From contig NZ_JAUSVX010000009.1 in assembly GCF_030814995.1 (NCBI RefSeq), forward strand, positions 1 through 64,000: a stretch of 64,000 bases of DNA, given 5' to 3'. The translations under genes were made by a program, and so were the position numbers. Source of the DNA: Labrys wisconsinensis. Lineage in GTDB: Bacteria; Pseudomonadota; Alphaproteobacteria; Rhizobiales; Labraceae. Below are positions 59,876 through 64,000 of the stretch, one piece after another. The first letter of the stretch is position 1. Each line of letters opens with the position of its first letter. The notes beneath the pieces were generated by a model. It searched no databases. It was given only the letters and a program-made list of their open reading frames with translations, and had not been told where the DNA came from.

Positions 59876-61363
59876 ATGCCTGATCTCTCCAAGACCCTGA
59901 TGCGCCGGGCCGGTGCCGCCGCCCTCGCCGCCGTCCTGGCCGCCGCCCCCATGGCGATCCTGGCGACCGGCCCCGCGGTCGCCGCGGCCGGGCCCCCCTC
60001 CGTCGCCGACCTCGCCTCCCAGCTGATCGACAGCGTCGTCAACATCTCGACGACCCAGACCGTGGGCGGCGGCGGCGACGACGGCCCCGCCCCGCAGATG
60101 CCGCAACTGCCGCCGGGCACGCCGTTCGAGGACTTCTTCAACGAGTTCTTCAAGAACCGGAAGGGCGAGGCGCCCCGGCCGCACAAGACCTCGTCGCTCG
60201 GCTCGGGCTTCATCGTCGATGCCTCCGGCATCATCGTCACCAACAACCACGTGATCGACGGCGCCGACGACATCGAGGTCAACTTCAACGACGGCACCAA
60301 GCTCAGCGCCAAGCTGATCGGCCGCGACAAGAAGGTCGACCTGGCGGTGCTGAAGGTCGAGCCGACCAAGCCGCTGAAGGCGGTCAAGTTCGCCGACAGC
60401 GACAAGACCCGCGTCGGCGACTGGGTGCTGGCCATCGGCAACCCGTTCGGGCTGGGCGGCACGGTGACGCTCGGCATCGTCTCGGCCAACAACCGCGACA
60501 TCAATTCCGGGCCCTACGACAACTACATCCAGACCGACGCCGCCATCAATCGCGGCAATTCCGGCGGACCGCTGTTCGACATGGACGGCAACGTGGTCGG
60601 CATCAACACCGCCATCATCTCGCCGACCGGCGGCTCGATCGGCATCGGCTTCTCCGTGCCCGCCTCGACCGCGGCGCCGGTCGTCGACCAGCTGCGCAAA
60701 TATGGCGAGACCCGCCGCGGCTGGCTCGGCGTCAAGATCCAGCAGGTCACCGACGACATCGCCGAAAGCTTGGGGATGGACCAGGCCAAGGGCGCGCTGG
60801 TCGCCGGCGTCGACGACAAGGGCCCGGCCAAGCCGGCGGGCCTGGCGCCCGGCGACGTCATCCTCAAGTTCGACGGCAAGAACATCCGCGAAATGCGCGA
60901 CCTGCCGCGCATCGTCGCCGATACGCCGGTGGACAAGGAGGTCGAGGTCGTGATCCTGCGCAACGGCCAGGAGATCACCAAGACCGTGCGGATCCAGCGC
61001 CTCGACGAGGGCGAGACGCCGCAGAAGGCCAACGCCCAGCCCGTCGAGCCGGAGAAGCCGCCGGTCACCAAGGCGCTCGGGCTGGAAATGTCCGGCATCA
61101 CCAAGGAGATGCGCGACAAGTACAAGCTCGCCGACGACGCCAAGGGCGTGGTGGTGACCAGCGTCGAGAACGGCTCACCGGCCGACGACAAGCAGATCAA
61201 GGCCGGCGACGTCATCGTCCAGGTCGGACAGCAGGTGGTCAACTCGCCCGCCGACGTCTCCGCCCGTCTCGACGATCTGAAGAAGAACGGCACGAAACAG
61301 GCGCTGCTGCTCCTGTCCAACGGCCAGGGCGAGCTGCGCTTCGTGGCCCTGGCGCTGCAGTAG
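59876..61363 (+). CDS. degP: Periplasmic serine protease DegP/Do
   Basis: DegP degrades and refolds damaged envelope proteins. The 495-residue protein has a signal peptide (cleavage near residue 37), a Gly/Pro-rich flexible LA loop (about 63-100), and the trypsin-like domain with His125 (VTNNHVIDG), Asp155 (KKVDLAVLKV) and Ser229 (INRGNSGGPLF). Two PDZ domains follow (about 280-370 and 395-490; GALVAGVDDKGPAKPAGLAP and GVVVTSVENGSPADDKQIKA). The ATG at 59876 follows CGAGGA. A strong terminator lies at 61387-61415. Confidence 0.95.
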   Translation: MPDLSKTLMRRAGAAALAAVLAAAPMAILATGPAVAAAGPPSVADLASQLIDSVVNISTTQTVGGGGDDGPAPQMPQLPPGTPFEDFFNEFFKNRKGEAPRPHKTSSLGSGFIVDASGIIVTNNHVIDGADDIEVNFNDGTKLSAKLIGRDKKVDLAVLKVEPTKPLKAVKFADSDKTRVGDWVLAIGNPFGLGGTVTLGIVSANNRDINSGPYDNYIQTDAAINRGNSGGPLFDMDGNVVGINTAIISPTGGSIGIGFSVPASTAAPVVDQLRKYGETRRGWLGVKIQQVTDDIAESLGMDQAKGALVAGVDDKGPAKPAGLAPGDVILKFDGKNIREMRDLPRIVADTPVDKEVEVVILRNGQEITKTVRIQRLDEGETPQKANAQPVEPEKPPVTKALGLEMSGITKEMRDKYKLADDAKGVVVTSVENGSPADDKQIKAGDVIVQVGQQVVNSPADVSARLDDLKKNGTKQALLLLSNGQGELRFVALALQ

Positions 61364-61386
61364 GCCTGCCCCGCGGCAAGAACACG

Positions 61387-61415
61387 ATGGCCGGAGCCGA
61401 GCTCCGGCCATTTTC
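61387..61415 (+). terminator. Intrinsic terminator after degP
   Basis: ATGGCCGGAGC and GCTCCGGCCAT form a perfect 11-bp stem with a 3-base loop, followed by TTTC and an AT-rich patch. Confidence 0.8.
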
Positions 61416-61441
61416 ATATGGCGGACCCCGGCCGGCGGCTC

Positions 61442-61534
61442 CTACCGTGCGTTTTCGACCAGCAGCCGCAGCCCTTCGGGGAGATCGATCGAAGGCCGGT
61501 AGCCAAGATCGCGCCTTACCTCCCGGAGCGTTGA
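61442..61534 (-). pseudogene. Remnant of an NAD-dependent epimerase, C-terminal end
   Basis: The frame reads STLREVRRDLGYRPSIDLPE and then GLRLLVENAR before a stop. This is the usual ending of nucleotide-sugar epimerases/dehydratases (x-x-DLGYxPxIxLxEGLxxxVxxxR). Nothing upstream in frame encodes the Rossmann domain; the ABC ATPase gene ends directly before it. It is a gene fragment left after deletion or rearrangement. Confidence 0.65.
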
Positions 61535-61556
61535 AAAGGATCCGAAGCACCGCACA

Positions 61557-62645
61557 TCAGGCGGCGATGACGGTCGCGTCGCCGGGCGACCAGCCCAAGG
61601 TGAGATGGCTGCCCACGGCAAAGGCGTCGTCGGGATATTTGTCGACATGCGCTTCGAGCGCGAGGCGGCGCGCGCCGTCGAGGTCGACGGCGATGCGCCG
61701 GACGTGCCCCACGACCTGGGAATGGACGACCCGTGCCGGGACGGCATTGCCGGCGTGAGGCGAGGACGGCACGCCCGCCCGCAGGGTGATCGCCTCGGAC
61801 GGGACGACGACCTTGGCCGAACCTCCTTCGCCGACGGCTCCGTTGACCAGGCCCGAGAGCACGCCGAGCGGCGTGCGGATCGAGGCCGTCCCGTCCCGCG
61901 CCTCCACGACGGTGCCCTCGAAGATCATGTTGCGGCCGATGAACTGGGCGACGAAGGCGGTGCTGGGGCGGGTATAGAGTTCCCGGGGCGGGCTGATCTG
62001 CTCGACGCGCCCCTGGTTCATCACCACGATGCGATCGGAGAGCGACAGGGCCTCGGACTGGGCGTGGGTCACGAACACGAAGGTGATGCCGAGCGTGCGC
62101 TGCAGCAGCCTGAGCTCGTTCTGGATGGCCCTGCGGAGATTGGCATCGAGCGCGCCGAGCGGTTCGTCGAGAAGAAGAATATCGGGCTCGACCACCAGGC
62201 CCCGCGCCAGGGCGATCCGCTGGCGCTGGCCGCCCGACAGTCGGTCGGGACGCCGCTCCGCTATGTCCTCCAGCCCGAGAGCGGCGAGGATCCGGTCGAC
62301 CTTGGCCTCGCGGTCCGCCTTTGCGAGTCCCTTGACCTCGAGGCCATAGCCGATGTTTCGCCGCACCGTCATGTGCGGGAACAGCGCGTAGCTCTGGAAG
62401 ATCGTCGAGGTCGGGCGTCGCTCCGGAGGAAGATCGTTGACGACCCGGCCGCGGATCCGGATCGTGCCGGACGAGATCGCCTCGAAGCCCGCGATCATCC
62501 GCAATGTCGTCGTCTTGCCGCAGCCCGACGGCCCGAGGAAGGCGATGAATTCGCCCCTGCTCACCGCAAGGTCGAATCCGGCCACCGCGACGGTGCCGTC
62601 ATCATAGGTCTTGCCGACCTGGATCAGCTCGAGATCGTGCGACAC
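61557..62645 (-). CDS. ABC importer ATPase, PotA/FbpC type, GTG start
   Basis: The 362-residue ATPase has Walker A GPSGCGKTT (residues 38-46), Q-loop TIFQSYALFPHMTVRRNIGYG, signature LSGGQRQRIALARGL, Walker B ILLLDEPLGALDANL and switch His in VFVTHAQSEAL, plus a C-terminal TOBE domain from about residue 270. The GTG at 62645 has GGAGGCCTCCC directly upstream, an excellent site; the ATG 12 codons earlier (62681) has none. It follows the binding-protein gene by 97 bp on the minus strand. Permease genes would lie beyond the right edge. Confidence 0.92.
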   Translation of the reverse strand: MSHDLELIQVGKTYDDGTVAVAGFDLAVSRGEFIAFLGPSGCGKTTTLRMIAGFEAISSGTIRIRGRVVNDLPPERRPTSTIFQSYALFPHMTVRRNIGYGLEVKGLAKADREAKVDRILAALGLEDIAERRPDRLSGGQRQRIALARGLVVEPDILLLDEPLGALDANLRRAIQNELRLLQRTLGITFVFVTHAQSEALSLSDRIVVMNQGRVEQISPPRELYTRPSTAFVAQFIGRNMIFEGTVVEARDGTASIRTPLGVLSGLVNGAVGEGGSAKVVVPSEAITLRAGVPSSPHAGNAVPARVVHSQVVGHVRRIAVDLDGARRLALEAHVDKYPDDAFAVGSHLTLGWSPGDATVIAA

Positions 62646-62742
62646 GGGAGGCCTCCCGATGCCGTCCGGCTGGATCGGCATCGCGTTCGAAAGAAGGGCG
62701 CCGCCCGCAGGCGCCGCCCGGATATCGCGTGGGTTCGAAACG

Positions 62743-63981
62743 TCAGGCGCTCAGGAACTCGTCCCACTTCTGGATGAGATGATCATATTCATCCGGCCAC
62801 TGGTGCCAGTAGGCGACGTTCGCGGCCCGTTGCTCCAACGAGCCGCCATCGCGCAGGTCGCCCTCCTTGATGCCGCGCTCGGGGGCGCCGACCCAGGGCT
62901 TGCCCTCGTACCAGAAGCCGTATTTTTCCGGCGCCATCAGGGTCTTCAGGTTGGTCGAGGGCGAATAATAGCCCTGCTCGGACACGGCGATGCCGGGCGG
63001 CCCGGAGAGCCAGTAGTCGGCATAGGCGTAGACGGCTTGCTTGTTCGGCGTGTTGGCCAGCATGGCGGGGCCGATGGCCCAGCCGCGATAGCCCTCCTTC
63101 GGCACGGCATATTTGCAGGCCTTGCCCTGCGCCTTGACGGCCATCACCGCCGGCTGCCAGGCGTCGCACACCACCATCTCGCCGGAGGCGAGCAGATTGA
63201 CGAGCTCGCCGAAATCGCCCCACAAGGCGCGGAACTGGCCGTCCTTCTTCTTGGAGATCAGGAATTTGATGGCCTCGTCGATCTCGGCCGGCGAGGGATT
63301 GGCGGGGCTCTTCACCTGGGAGAGGCCGAGCGAGTTCATCGCCATGAAGGCCTGGCCGAGCGCCGTCAGCGGGTCGGTGTTGAGGCCGGACTTGCCTTTC
63401 CATTTCGGATCGAACAGCGCGGTCCAGCTGTTCGCCTCCTCGTCGGAGACGATCTGCGGATTGTAGCCGACGGAGTCGTAGTTGTAGACGGCCGGGACGA
63501 GCCAGAGGCTGGTCCTGGCATCGTCCGCCCAGATCTGGCCGGTGATCTGCGCCTTCGGCTCCCATTTGGCATTGGGCGTGGTGAAGGTGTCGCGGATATT
63601 GGCCCAGTTCTTCAGGGCGCTGACCGGAACGGCTTCGACATTGTGCGTCATGACAACGGCCGGCAGCCGCTCGGCATTGGTCTCCCAGCAATCATAGTCG
63701 GAAGAGCCCGACAGGATCTTGGTCTGGGCGTCCGGATGGGTCGCGGCGGTGCCGGAGACCGATCCGACACCGGACGTCGCCTTGAAGTCCGCCAGGATCC
63801 GCTCCTGCACGGTCACGGAGAGGCCGATCGTGCGCAGGCTTTCCTTGGCGAGCGCCGGATCGGCCGCAAGGGCGTGCGAGGCGGACAGGAACGGCGCGGA
63901 GCCGCCCACCGCCATGGCCATGGCTGCACTGCTTCCTCTCAGCAGCGTACGCCGCGTCATCTCCATCTGCTTCATCATCAT
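62743..63981 (-). CDS. ABC importer extracellular binding protein (polyamine/iron-like), Tat signal
   Basis: The 412-residue product has a twin-arginine signal (TRRTLLRG, residues 9-16; cleavage near 40). The mature part resembles PotD-type solute-binding proteins: IWADDARTSLWLVPAVYNYD, SVGYNPQIVSDEEANSWTALFDPKWKGKSG (typical WxxLFDPKWKGK), and GWAIGPAMLANTPNKQAVYA with YADYWLSGPPGIAVSEQGYY. The substrate is unknown. GAGG precedes the ATG cluster at 63975-63981. It is transcribed with the ATPase gene; the upstream remainder of the operon is outside the window. (Motifs are quoted as adjoining parts.). Confidence 0.88.
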   Translation of the reverse strand: MMMKQMEMTRRTLLRGSSAAMAMAVGGSAPFLSASHALAADPALAKESLRTIGLSVTVQERILADFKATSGVGSVSGTAATHPDAQTKILSGSSDYDCWETNAERLPAVVMTHNVEAVPVSALKNWANIRDTFTTPNAKWEPKAQITGQIWADDARTSLWLVPAVYNYDSVGYNPQIVSDEEANSWTALFDPKWKGKSGLNTDPLTALGQAFMAMNSLGLSQVKSPANPSPAEIDEAIKFLISKKKDGQFRALWGDFGELVNLLASGEMVVCDAWQPAVMAVKAQGKACKYAVPKEGYRGWAIGPAMLANTPNKQAVYAYADYWLSGPPGIAVSEQGYYSPSTNLKTLMAPEKYGFWYEGKPWVGAPERGIKEGDLRDGGSLEQRAANVAYWHQWPDEYDHLIQKWDEFLSA

Positions 63982-64000
63982 TCACCTCTGTCTGTCGTTG

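Overview
The window is GC-rich (by eye roughly two thirds or more) alphaproteobacterial chromosome, most likely from the order Hyphomicrobiales (Rhizobiales). The evidence is the gene content and order: a flagellar block that also carries cckA and CtrA-type TTAA-N7-TTAA boxes, a folA-thyA ... serB/miaA-hflK-hflC-DUF2065-degP neighbourhood, and an ilvIH operon with a leader peptide. Genus cannot be assigned from sequence alone. No tRNA, rRNA, CRISPR array, transposase or integrase was seen.

Region 1 (1-22.3 kb), motility and cell cycle. The left edge cuts a secreted SpvB/RHS-type protein. Next come flgB-flgC-fliE-fliQ-fliR-flhB-cckA on the minus strand. Divergent to them are fliO (with a very long Pro/Ala tail), fliP and a BenE-type transporter. 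A minus-strand run fliL-fliM-DUF6468-motE-TPR protein follows, then flgF-flgG-flgA-flgH on the plus strand. The two divergent promoters (flgB/fliO and fliL/flgF) each carry a perfect CtrA box beside a GGCAA/TTGCC palindrome. The CckA-to-CtrA phosphorelay kinase is therefore encoded next to its probable targets.

Region 2 (22.3-27.9 kb), housekeeping. A 79-residue unknown protein, a cold-shock protein with a long leader, and rpsU with a TTG start precede a compact folate operon pabB-pabA-pabC-folKP. Every junction in that operon is a 4-bp overlap, and folK and folP are fused.

Region 3 (27.9-33.7 kb), a probable acquired cassette. It has a TetR regulator, an ABC importer and a two-component flavin monooxygenase with its reductase. 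A decayed second copy of the folP 3' end lies at the far side, so the cassette is bracketed by folP tails.

Region 4 (33.9-40.0 kb), uronate/aldarate use. A sugar-type ABC importer, 5-dehydro-4-deoxyglucarate dehydratase, a FadR-type GntR regulator and uronate dehydrogenase are present. Two related palindromes mark the probable GntR operators.

Region 5 (40.0-48.4 kb). Branched-chain amino-acid genes ilvC and ilvB-ilvH are here, with a promoter, leader peptide (Ile-Leu-Ile-Val) and terminator upstream of ilvB. Next come an IclR regulator, a DapA-family enzyme and an MHS transporter. The last two are divergent and are separated by two matching 17-bp operators.

Region 6 (48.4-64 kb). A fluoride-resistance operon (fluoride riboswitch, DUF190, two crcB) is followed by an OFA-family transporter, folA-thyA, a phytase-like esterase, serB, miaA, hflK-hflC-DUF2065-degP, an epimerase remnant and an ABC importer of the polyamine/iron type that runs off the right edge.
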